Assembly: GCA_034008185.1 (NCBI GenBank)
Contig: CM067084.1
Span: 65,424,599-65,488,598 of the forward strand
DNA: 64,000 nt
Reading direction: 5' to 3'
Source: Gorsachius magnificus
Lineage: Eukaryota > Chordata > Aves > Pelecaniformes > Ardeidae
Each line of letters starts with the position of its first letter. The stretch's first letter is position 1. Position numbers and translations under genes: made by a program. The notes below the pieces were generated by a model. The model made no database searches. It was not told the origin of the DNA and saw nothing but the letters and a program-made list of their open reading frames with translations. Below, piece after piece: positions 1 to 9,592 of this stretch.

Positions 1-796
1 TTTATAGAGAGACATTTCAAGAAAACAAGATTATATTCCCAAGCATGTTTGTCAAAAAATAAATAAAAGCTGTCAAAAATATAAATTACAAAAGGAGCAT
101 TTACTCTGACAAGATGTGTTTTCACATATGTATGTGTTATTTTCTATGAATATCTATTTTAATCATACTCTTTCTTTTCTACTGAAGGCTTTTAACACGT
201 TATTTTAGGGAGCATGCTCTGAATTATCATGACCATTTAATTTGTAGAAAAGAAGAGTAAAAAAGTAAGCTTTGTTTTTGTAGCTAAAATTCAAAACTGT
301 GGGATGTTTTTGCACCCTACTATATGAGAAATTGTTGAAATCCCATAATTAAAGACTGTATTGTAATACATATACACCAGGGGGCAGAGTAAAGGCCACT
401 TTGACATTTCCTGGCTTTGAGTGCACAATGCAACAGTACAGTTCAACAGTGAACATAAGGTTTTTTGCATTTAATAGAGTATTTGTAATTCAAGTCAGCA
501 GTAGCATCTTCCTAATTGTCTTATTGCCAGTTGTCATCAGATGTTAAGCTAAAAACAGAATGATGTGTAACAGAAATGTGCTGCTGCAGTAAGAAGGAAC
601 ATAAATCACCCCTTGCCATAACTCGATAACTCAGCATCCAACCGTAAAATAGTTTACTGTGCAATACCCTATCCAGGTCTGTCTCACCAGAGTAAGGATT
701 GCGGGAGTCTTCCCCAAAACAGTACTTTTTCTTTAAGAAACAAAAAAGAGAAAATAATATGGAGAAAAGTTCAGGCTATTCTTGAAGTGTCATTTT
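1..796. other. AT-rich non-coding sequence
   Basis: No open frame, repeat end or RNA gene stands out here. The sequence is AT-rich and unique-looking, and ends at the TG start of the LTR at 797. Confidence 0.6.
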
Positions 797-1425
797 TGTC
801 CTGTTTTCAACTGAGAATAGAGTTAATTTTCTTCATAGTAGCTGGCATAGCACTGTGGTAGTATCTGGCATAGTGCTGTGCTTTGGATTTAGGATAAGAA
901 GAATGGTGGTAACACCCTGATGGTTCAGTTGTTGCTGAGCAGTGCTTACAGCAGTCAAGGACTTTTCATCTTCCCCTGCTCTGCCAGGGGCACAAGAAGC
1001 TGGGAGGGGGCACAGCCAGGACAGCTGACCCCAACTGGCCCAAGGGCTATTCCAGACCATATGGTGTCATGCTCATTATATAAACTGGGGGAAGTTGGCC
1101 AGGGGGCAAAGATCGCTGCTCAGGGATGGGTTGGGAATCAGTTGTCAGCTGGTGAGCCATTGTATCTTTTTTTTTTCCCTGGGTTTTGTTCCTGTTGTTT
1201 GTTTGTTTGTTGTTATTGTTCTCCTTTTCACTATGATTTATTATTATTATCATCATTATCACTATTATTATTTTTTTTTAATTTCCATTATTAAGCTGTT
1301 CTTATCTAAACCCACAAGTTTTCTTACTTTTGCCCTTACGATTCTCTCCCCCATCCCACCAGGATGGGGAGGGTGAGCGAGCAGCTGTGTGGTGCTTGGT
1401 TGCCAGCTGGGGTTAGACCACACCA
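797..1425 (+). repeat. 5' LTR of ERV-L-like element
   Basis: It starts TGTCCTG and ends CCACACCA, close to the TG...CA ends of the two other copies in the window (17532-18118 and 38601-39156, both on the - strand). Shared landmarks are the AGAGTTAATTTTCTTC block after the start, a T-rich microsatellite of TTG, TTA and TCA units (about 1199-1280), the CTCTCCCCCATCCCACCAGG block, and the terminal GTGTGGTGCTTGGTTGCCAGC block. At about 629 bp it is the longest of the three copies and the only one that keeps a clear TATA box. Confidence 0.85.
1077..1084 (+). promoter_or_regulatory. LTR TATA box
   Basis: TATATAAA lies about 280 bp into the LTR and is followed by a G-rich segment, as expected for the U3-R promoter of a retroviral LTR. 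The same position is altered in the LTR at 17.5 kb and deleted in the one at 38.6 kb. Confidence 0.55.
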
Positions 1426-2682
1426 GTCCTTTTGGTATAGCTGCCTTGGAGATGGAGGAAATTAAGCAGCTGTCCACCTTGCTCAGTCTTTCAAAGGACT
1501 CTTCTGTTGTCCAGTTGCTAAGGGTCAAAGAACAACAGGTGCCGACCACCACCACAGTGGTTCACCGGCAGCAATGTTGCACCAGCCGAGACTCCCTGAT
1601 TCCCATCCATGAGCTGATTCATCAATTGGAGATCCAAGGAGTGATCAGCTAGACTAGCTCACCCTTTAACAGTCCCATATGGCCAGTGCATAAGTCTAAT
1701 GGGGAGCAGAGACTGACAGTAGACTATCATGGACTGAACGAAGACACGCTGCCGCTGAGTGCTGCCGCGCTGGACATCCTAGAACTTCAATACAAACTGG
1801 AGTCAAAGGCAGCCCAAGTGGTATGCCACAGTTCATATCGCTAATGTATTTTTCTCAATCCCTTTGGCAGCAGAGTGCTTTCACTTGGAGGGTTGTCCAG
1901 TACACCTGGAATCAACTGCCCCAGGGGTGGAAACACAAGCCTACCTTTTGTCATGGACTGATCCAGACTGCACTGGAGCAGGATGAAGCTCCAGAACACC
2001 TGCAATACATTGATGACATCATTGTGTGGGGTAACACAGCAGAAGAAGTTTTTGAGAAAGGGAAGAAAACAGTCCAAATCCTTCTGAGAGCCAGTTTTGC
2101 ATAAAAAAAAGTGCCAAGGAACCTGCACAGGAGATCCAGTTTTTAGGAGTAAAATGGCAAGATGAATGTCATCAGATCCCAATTAATGCAATCAGCAAAA
2201 TAACAGCAATGTCTCCACCAACTAGCAAAAAGGAAACACAAGCTTTCTTAGGCATTGTGGGTTTTAGAAGAATGCATATTCCAAATTACAGTCTGATCAT
2301 ATGCCCTCTCTATCAAGTGACCCAGAAAAAGAATGATTTCAAATTGGGCCCTGAACAATGACAAGCCTTTGAACAAATTAAAGAGAAGACAGTTCATGCA
2401 GTAGCCCTTGGGCCAGTCCAGGCAGTGCAAGATGTGAAAAATGTGCTCTACACCACAGTTGGAGAGAATGGCCCTACCTGGAGCCTCTGGCAGAAAGCAC
2501 CAGGGGAGGCTTGAGGCTGACCCCTAGGGTTTTGGAGTTAGGGATACAGAGGATCCAAGGCCCAACTGAGAAAGAGATATTGGCAGCATATGAAGGGGCT
2601 CAAGCTGCTTCGAAAGTGATTGGTACTGAAGCACAGCTCCTCTTGGTACCCTGATTGCCAGTGCTGGGCTGGGTGTTCCAGT
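1426..2682 (+). pseudogene. pol: Degenerate ERV-L-like pol (RT to connection)
   Basis: This is the remnant of a retroviral polymerase. The first part (to 1652) covers the pol region just before RT and ends in a TAG stop at 1650-1652. The RT palm follows, with the Leu-Pro-Gln-Gly motif near 1918 and the catalytic Tyr-Ile-Asp-Asp motif encoded at about 2005-2016. The frame is shifted near 1815 and stopped again at 2102-2104, beside an A run that is probably an expanded homopolymer. Three further TGA stops (2359-2361, 2512-2514, 2518-2520) each replace a CGA arginine codon that survives in the copy at 41 kb. At the A5 run (2227-2231) this copy keeps the base that the other copy has lost. No product can be made. 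Confidence 0.85.
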
Positions 2683-5600
2683 GCAGTATTGACTTGCTCA
2701 CTTCCAACTCAGAGTAGTTCTTAATACAGAGTGCCAGTCAAAGCATCCCAGCTGATAGGGGATCAATAAGCTAAAATGACTGCAGATGTCAAGACACATA
2801 ATTTAAAAATGACATTTCTGAACAGGTTTGGAGTAGCCTCTTGTTCAAATCGATTCACTTTGTGGCAATTATTTTCAGAAGTATGACCCTGTTTAGAGAA
2901 AAATTTAAGTCAATTTATCATTCCTCTGTTGAACATTGGTATTTCTGTAAAATTGATGTGAGTTATTTCGGAAAGGAAATAGGAATCTAACTCAAAAGAA
3001 CTAGCAGAAACCAAAGGAACAATTCCTTAAAGTATTATTAAAAAATTGACATAAAGTGTTTGCCTTCAACTTTTAAAATAAAATTTAGAAACTAGTAATT
3101 CTACTAATACAAATCTCTCTTTCAAAAATGGCTTCCTTGAGCACTGAGGGAGTAAAAGAGGAACCGCTTTCAGAAGAGAAGCTAGCTGTGATCTGAAAGT
3201 CCCAGTTGTATCTTCTCCGTATAGTTGATTAAAGCAAAATCTTACGTCCGAATGCACTTTATTTTAGGACTAGAGGTTTAGTGCTCATAGCTCTTTACAA
3301 ATATTAGTACATGCTCTTCCGTTCTTCTCCTGGATAATGTAAAATTGAATCTCATCAATTAAAGGTGTTTTCTAGAGATGTAATAAGTTCATTTTAATAT
3401 CACCATATTTTTTTCTGTTACCTCCATTGTTTCTAAGCTTTTGCTAATGCAAACTGAATGTTCTTGACATGACATTTCCCCTGATGCATACCTGTTTGTT
3501 AGAGGCACCTGGTCAATTATTTAATTGACATAAGTGATATCTTACTTAATATGAAAGAACATCTCTGCTGTCTACTGTCATGTTACATCAGGTATCGTGT
3601 GTGAGAATTGGGAGCGATTTCCTCAGTTCTGCAACTTTTTTGTCATGTTTCATTCTGCTATTAAAAAGCGTTATAAATTCCATAGAAAACACTAAAAAGA
3701 TAAGAAACACTTTGTAATATTTTGTGTATGTGTGCACAAATACATGCACATACAGAAACTTAGTCCAAATTTGGAACGCTAAGTCTGGGGTGAAGCCAAT
3801 TAAAATCAATGGTAGCTTATGCATTTTTTTCAATTTCTTTATAACCAGTCCTCTGTAACTTTTCTGTTACAAAATTGTTAGGTCCACAGAAAGAGTGATC
3901 TTTTGTTTCTGTGTTGACATGTTGCTTAAGAACGGTAATTTCTATCACAAGACGTAAAAGGGTTACATCAGAACCTCCCAAACAGCATAAATGATTATCC
4001 TGCTGTTCAGACCTCATAATAAATACTGCTGGCTCTCCACTGAGAGTGTAAGCTAAACTGAATAAGGCCTCTGTGGGGTACAATTTAGAAGAGTAAGGAC
4101 GTCTGACTCGGTAAATGGGTAGTTGATTGAACAAAAGGGTGCATGAGATCAGAATGACAAATTAATTTTGGGTAGGTGGAAAGCCATGCTTTGCTTTTTT
4201 CCAATCCCCTTACTTTAAATGTACAGCACCCTTACACAGATTTTGCCTTTCAAAACTTTACAAAATTTCATAGGTTTCAGAGAAAAAGTCAGGATTACAT
4301 TACAGCCAAAAGTCTGCACTCCAAGTGAGTATGCTATGATGAAAATTAAAACTGTGTGCATGTAAGAATTTTTCTTTCCATGTAATTTCACAGAAAACAA
4401 ATACAGCATCAGGAGGCAGAAGGAAAACTTCTCAGCCCCAAAATATGTTGTTTTGTTCTGACAACTTTTGTACAGAAATGTGAAAGTTGTTGAGTTTCCA
4501 TATGCTTAAATCCAAAAATGGATCCTCAAACAAAAAATGCTTTTGCATTAAAACCAAGCAACATTACTTCTTCCTTTCCCCCACCCCCAGTAAAGGAAGG
4601 CTATGTTTCAAGGGAGTTCAGCATGAGATAACATATAGCTTGTTTCTTTCCCTGGAAAGTTCATGAAACAATTATTCAACATTTCTGCTCCTTTTTGTAT
4701 ATGAATGTGTGCTTGTGGATTTGTGGATTTCATCTAAACACAAACATCTGACACGTCATTTTCTTACATCCTATATGGACCAAATACTGAAAAACTGAGA
4801 AGTGCTGTGGAATGAAATTCAATAGGCAGCGCTGCTACTTTTCCTAAACCTACAGGCCAGAGGTAGAAACAAGAAAGGGGGGGGGAGGGGGGGGAAGGAA
4901 GGCAACAAAGTGCATAATACTCACAGGAGTCACAGAAATAGCAACAAATGAAAAAACAATAACCTAGTCTGCATTTTATCAAGACATCTCAACACACGGA
5001 AAGTGACACAGGATAGCAAGCAGTCCTTTTCTGGTTTCCACCAGATTTTTAGCCCAATAATTACAGTGTATAACCAAAAGTGCTGAACTCTCACAAAGCA
5101 TGGGTGTAGACCTCAGAAACAAAGTACTCTGCTAGCTTTCAGTTATTCTTACAGCACGGCTTGGTCAGAGGATGGTTTTTAGGTCTTTTCCAAAATTGCA
5201 GGATAACAATTGCTCTACAACTTCAGGCCATTCTGCCACCTTTCTGCCATTACATAAGGTTTGTCTGGACAACTGGTTCCCAGGGAGGACCTGGAAAAGT
5301 TAAGCAGCAGCACCATCCCCCCTGAGTGTGCCTTAATACTGTCTGCCACAGTGTATGTGGGAGAGGCCTCTCCATCTGTAATCAATTCTCCAGTCATTTA
5401 AGGAACACAATTTAAATGGAGTTGGGGGAAGAAGAATCTATTTCAAGCTCTTGTGTGTACTTCTGAATGCACCTTAGGCCTACTGGGTACCATCATTCCT
5501 CCTTCTGCAGCCCTGCTGCACAGTTCTACTTTACAGGGAAGGAATATCAAAAGCAGAAAAGACTCAAATAACAATTTCTATAGCAATCTCTCGCTAATAT

Positions 5601-6554
5601 CCCACCACCAAAAAGAGAAAGCCTGTGGAAGGCTACGTGGTTCTGTTCCATCTGCAATGTCCTCTGAAATGGCAATGCACAGACAGCCGGTATGGTAGGA
5701 GGTCCTCAGGCAGCAACAGAGGCAAAGGAAAAGGGGCACCCAAGCGAATGTTTAATTCTTCCTCCAGCTTTTCTGATATCCAAATGGACCATAAAGAGTC
5801 TGGAATCTCAGATGTGTTCAAGTCAGAGACAGAAGAAATCATTTTCCCACTGAAAGAAGTAATCAAATAAAATTGTAAACACTCATGGAGCAAAGAATCG
5901 CTGCTGTATATTCAAAAAGGTTTATGGAATAACATCAATATCTTTCTCAGCCCTAAGGACCCCCTGCCTTCCTCCCTCAGAAACATTAGCAAGATAAGAA
6001 AAAGCAATGATTTTTTAGAGACAAGAGCCAGAATATTCTTGGCAATTACAGTAAAAATAGGCAAATTTATTTCAAGTGCACAATGTGATTGTATGATTTC
6101 ATTGATGATAAATGAGACTTTACTTTGTCTTTAATGTATAATCAGTTGGTATTTAGGCTGTTGGTAGGGAGGAAACACAACATTTTTGTAATGTCATTCA
6201 TTGAATACATTCACTGAAAAAGCAAATCCTGGCAGTGCCCAGCCCAGATTCTGGCAGCCCTCTTAAAGGTCAGTACAATTATTTTTAAAACAATCACAAT
6301 ATTTATTATTAGCACCACCAAACTGAGAATCACACTGGCTTTGTCACCACTCAGTACCTTTGGCCATGTCTCCTCAAAGGAAAAAAGAGATGAGCTTTGC
6401 ACATGCCTGAAAGATCAGTGAGGGGGGGGAGCCAAGACTGAAACCTTGTCCTACAGTCCAAGGGACTTCAGCAGCAATGCCACCTCCCTCTGCCAAATCA
6501 GGGTGGCAATCCATTTGAATGTAGTAATAGCCTGCGGGCTATTGCTGTGAGCCA
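2683..6554. other. Non-coding AT-rich stretch
   Basis: Only short frames occur and none resembles a known protein. A G-rich run at 4877-4894 is listed separately. A short phrase near 3280-3310 (AGCTCTTTACAAATATTAGTA) resembles the 3' tail of ancient MIR/L2-type repeats but is too short to call. Confidence 0.55.
4877..4894 (+). repeat. G-rich low-complexity run, G-quadruplex candidate
   Basis: Nine G, one A, then eight G, followed by AAGGAAGG. Four tracts of at least three G with short loops can be drawn, so the strand could form a G-quadruplex. In an AT-rich setting it may simply be a slippage-prone low-complexity tract. Confidence 0.6.
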
Positions 6555-6660
6555 TATGTGTCAAATACAGATTTCAAAGCTCTTTACAAAGGTTTCCTAT
6601 TATCTGCATTTTACACACAGGAAACAGAAACTTTGGGCAAGGAGCTATTCTCTAAGGATG
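6555..6660 (+). repeat. Ancient MIR/L2-type repeat tail (tentative)
   Basis: The string from AAAGCTCTTTACAAAG through TATTATCTGCATTTTACACA to GAAACTTTGGGCAAGGAGC follows the order typical of the conserved tails of very old amniote SINE/L2 repeats (CTTTACA, then TATTAT..CATTTTACA, then GAAACTgaGGCaca, then TTGcCCAAGG). The body of the repeat is not recognisable. The family is uncertain. Confidence 0.45.
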
Positions 6661-8574
6661 AGAACAGAAGAACCATCACCTCCTTAGTTATCATCTACTA
6701 CATTTTCTGCTAGGCTAGCAACTTAAAAGCCACTTGAAGCCCAGAAAATTAACCAAAAAATAAAGATCTATTGTGTTAAGTGAATTTATACTAATTTACA
6801 CCAGTGAATTCCACTGTTATCTACAAGAACTAAAGTGAGGGCGAGTTATAGAAGTTTCTCTTTAACAAATTCTCCCCAAAAATCTACCTCTTCTAAAGAT
6901 GAAGTTTTGTTCAAGTATAGTTACTGAAAGTAGAAACCATCTTTATAATATTTATCTAGAGTAAATCTTAGCTTTGGAGAGATGGTGTCCCATGTAGCAA
7001 CTTCAAGGAAATAAACACCTTTCCAGAGATTAACTATAGGTCTAACCTGAGGAAGAAAGCTAACAGTGAACACAACTTTCTCTTGAAAAGAATCTTGACA
7101 ACACAAAACTTTTTTGTGCTGGTGAGGTAATGCTTTAGGTGACCTCATAAATCTTTTCCAATTCTAGCATCTGTGCTTTTGAGAATTTCCAAGTCAACCG
7201 GTACTTCAAATAGGCCACAGGAGCCAAGTGGAGTCTGTATTTTCTTAATTTCTTTTTTTTGGGTGGAGTAAGAAAGATGTCTCGCTCCTCACTAATGTTT
7301 CTATTTTTCCATCTATTGAAATTTTTTTTTTAATATAAAGAATGGCTTCAGAGTCTATTGACAAAGTTAAGCTAAAATTAAGATGCAATTCGTATTTTCT
7401 GTGCATTCCTTTAGCACCGAAGCATGTGAACGGTAGTGCTTTTTGTTTCACTCCTTTTCCTCTTTCTGTCTTGCCTACAAAATACAAGTATGTTTGTGAC
7501 ATTATAGCTACCATAATGGAATATGACAGCATAGAGGCGGGAATGTCATTGTATTGCCATGGCAATAGACAAACAGTGTTTATTACTGGCAGGTTTAGGC
7601 TTTCACTCAAGCCTTGGAAGCACTTTTTAGTTCTTTCTTCTTATACAAACATATTTTAGTGATTTTTGGCTGGAGTCATCCTTGCTGGCTCAATGAGGTG
7701 CAAATTAAACAGCAGTTCTGTGGGCCGGGAAGGTCTCCTGCTCCACTGAGAAATAAATCACCTTGCGATGACAGATTGCATTTCCACTGCCACCCCTTTC
7801 CTCAGTCATGGCAGGGGACGGTACCTTTATATTCAGTCCAAGGAGTGTATGATCATACATTCATGGTCTCCCCACTCCTGAGTCATTCAGGTTTATGAAA
7901 GCTTAAAGCAGAGGTGAACTTGGTCCCTTTACTTAGCACATCTGACAGCAGCTCTAAATCCAGTGCTTTAATTTTTACTAAGTAGTACTTGGGCTAAGTT
8001 TTAATTGACATACTGTTGAAATCAAGACAGATGCTTATTTAACATACTGGCATCTTAAGTAATTACTCGAACTTCTGAATCGCCTATACTTATATTGATC
8101 CCACTTAAATGATTTTCTTAAGTAGAAATGTAAATTATCCTATAATTACAATTGTCAGGATTTATCATAAGAATTAGCATAGATGGAAGAGCCTTGGAAA
8201 AAAATGATCCTACTGTAAGGCAGTTAAATTAATTAGCAGGCCAAACAGTGCTTGTGATTCAACTTAGATTCTGTAGCTAATATTCTATTAATATTAATTT
8301 CTCTTTTAGAAGTGTTCCTGTTTTATTTTCACCAAAGCCAGTAAGGTTAATTATTGGGCATTTAACACCTATAAAGGAAGTCCTAGTTTTAAAAGTCAGC
8401 TGGAATAAATAGATACTTTCAGTATCTGCTGTGACCTGAAAAAAATACATAAATGAGAGAAGACACTGAAGCCACAAATATTCCTTTGTTGTCCTTGTTC
8501 TTTTGACTCTTAAGGTATATTTCGTCTGCATGTATGAAGTCCCAAAGAAAGGAATGCTACAGCATCACTTATGA
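6661..8574. other. Non-coding stretch with a palindromic motif
   Basis: No credible exon. A frame at 7342-7659 is open for 105 codons but resembles no protein and overlaps an opposite-strand frame. A 16-bp palindrome at 7552-7567 is listed separately. Several homeodomain-type TAATTA/TTAATTAG words cluster at about 8140-8250. Whether the region is conserved across birds cannot be seen here. Confidence 0.5.
7552..7567. promoter_or_regulatory. 16-bp palindrome resembling an RFX X-box
   Basis: TATTGCCATGGCAATA is a perfect palindrome. Its core differs from the symmetric RFX-family site GTTGCCATGGCAAC only at the outer bases. A forkhead-like word, TGTTTATT, follows about 15 bp later. Binding is inferred from the motif only. 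Confidence 0.35.
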
Positions 8575-8937
8575 TAGAAAATCTAATCATGGGGTTGAAA
8601 GAAATCTCAGACATTTAGAAAGTGCCCATGACCCCAACCAGAATCAATTATATATCATACCTGTCCAGCCTGCTCTTAGAGTCTTCTAGTGATGAAGATT
8701 CATACCCTTCCCTGGACAATCCATTCTAGTGTTTCAAGGGCCTTGGCAAATTCTTTCTAACACCCCATCTGAACCTCTCTTGCTTGGGATTCATCTCGTT
8801 TCAGCCACCATGGAGACAGAGAGCAGAAAACCCCCCTCTCCTCTGCAGCAGCCTTTACATATGGAAGATTGTTACCACATCAATTCAGAGTCTTCCTTTC
8901 AATAGGCTAAACATCCCTATATCATTCACTCTTCCCC
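8575..8937 (-). mobile_element. Old CR1 LINE 3' fragment
   Basis: Read on the - strand, this follows the 3' part of an old CR1 subfamily. The recognisable + strand phrases are TTGAAAGAAATCTCAG, CTGTCCAGCCTGCTC, AATCCATTCTAGTGTTTC, AATTCTTTCTAACACCCCAT and CTTTCAATAGGCTAAACATCCC, in the order found in CR1 copies. Divergence is much higher than in the CR1 at 20.4 kb, so this is an older insertion. It abuts the LTR that starts at 8951. Confidence 0.65.
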
Positions 8938-8950
8938 CATGTATCATGTT

Positions 8951-9592
8951 TGTGTGGCCAGGTTTTGGTAGCAGGGTTGGCTACAGAGGTGGCTTCTGTG
9001 ACAAGCTGCCAGAAGCTGTCCCCATGTCCAATAGGGCCAGTCTCAGCCAGCTCCAACTCAGACCCGCTGCTGGCCAAGGCTGAGCCCATCAGCAATGGTG
9101 GTAGCACTTCTGGGATAACCTATCTGAGAAAGGGAAAAAAACCTTTGGAACTGCAGCTGAAGAGAGGAGTGAGAATCTGTGAGAGAAACAACTCTACAGA
9201 GACCAAGATCAGTGAAGAAGGAGAGGGGGTGGAGGTGCTCCAGGCACTGGAACACAGATTCCCCTGTAGCCCCCGGTGCAGCCCATGGTGGGGCAGGCTG
9301 TCCCCCTGCAGCCCATGGAGGCCCACAGGGGAGCTGATCCCCACCTGCAGCCCGGGGAGGACCTCACACCGGAGCAGGGGGGTGCCCAAAGGAAGGAGGC
9401 TGTGACCCCGTGGCAAGCCCGCGCTGGAGCAGGCTCCTGGCAGGAGCTGTGGCCCTGTGGGGAGAGGAGCCCAGGCTGGAGCAGGTTTGCTGGCAGGGCT
9501 GGTGACCCCGCGGGGACCCACACTGGAGCCGTCTGCTCCTGAAGGACTGCACCCTGTGGAAATGATGGACACATGCTGGAGCAGTTCATGAA
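8951..9592 (+). repeat. GC-rich avian LTR, 3' truncated
   Basis: It starts TGTGTGGCCAGG and runs through a GC-rich body that I recognise as a common bird LTR repeat; the exact family name is not certain. The opposite-strand copy at 57236-57981 shares the overall order: a start with a GGCCAGG/GGCGAGG block, GGTGGCTTCTGT, CAGCCAGCTCC, GCTGAGCCCATCAG, a TATCTGAGAA/TATTTAAGAA block (a degenerate TATA), then G-rich repeats. The 3' part, which in the other copy ends in GGGTAACCTGCCACA, is missing; homology is lost near 9592. Open frames across it (for example 8950-9405 + and 9209-9748 -) are by-products of high GC content and are not genes. Confidence 0.65.
9369..9590 (+). repeat. Imperfect ~50-bp tandem units inside the LTR
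   Basis: The word CTGGAGCAG or a one- or two-base variant recurs at 9369, 9424, 9476, 9523 and 9576, giving spacings of 55, 52, 47 and 53 bp. Each is preceded by a CCACGC/CCACAC-like block and CCCCGTGG-like text. The array belongs to the LTR body and is partly visible in the 57-kb copy. Confidence 0.7.

Larger units (their letters stand above)
797..2682 (+). mobile_element. ERV-L-like provirus fragment, 5' LTR plus part of pol
   Basis: A + strand endogenous retrovirus remnant. It has one LTR (797-1425) followed at once by pol sequence, from just upstream of the RT fingers to the RT-RNase H connection. The pol part aligns by eye, base for base over long stretches, with the opposite-strand element at 38.6-42.1 kb. 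Gag, protease, primer-binding site, integrase and the 3' LTR are all missing. The match stops near 2682 in the sequence before RNase H. Assignment to the ERV-L (class III, spuma-related) group rests on the RT and connection motifs, which I recognise but cannot score here. The copy is dead: several stops and frameshifts interrupt it. Confidence 0.85.

Noticed and set aside
920..1376. Frames of 124 and 93 codons on the + strand
   Set aside because: They lie within the LTR and its T-rich microsatellite.
7342..7659. 105-codon + strand frame
   Set aside because: No known domain and an overlapping - strand frame is equally open; conservation data would be needed to revive it.
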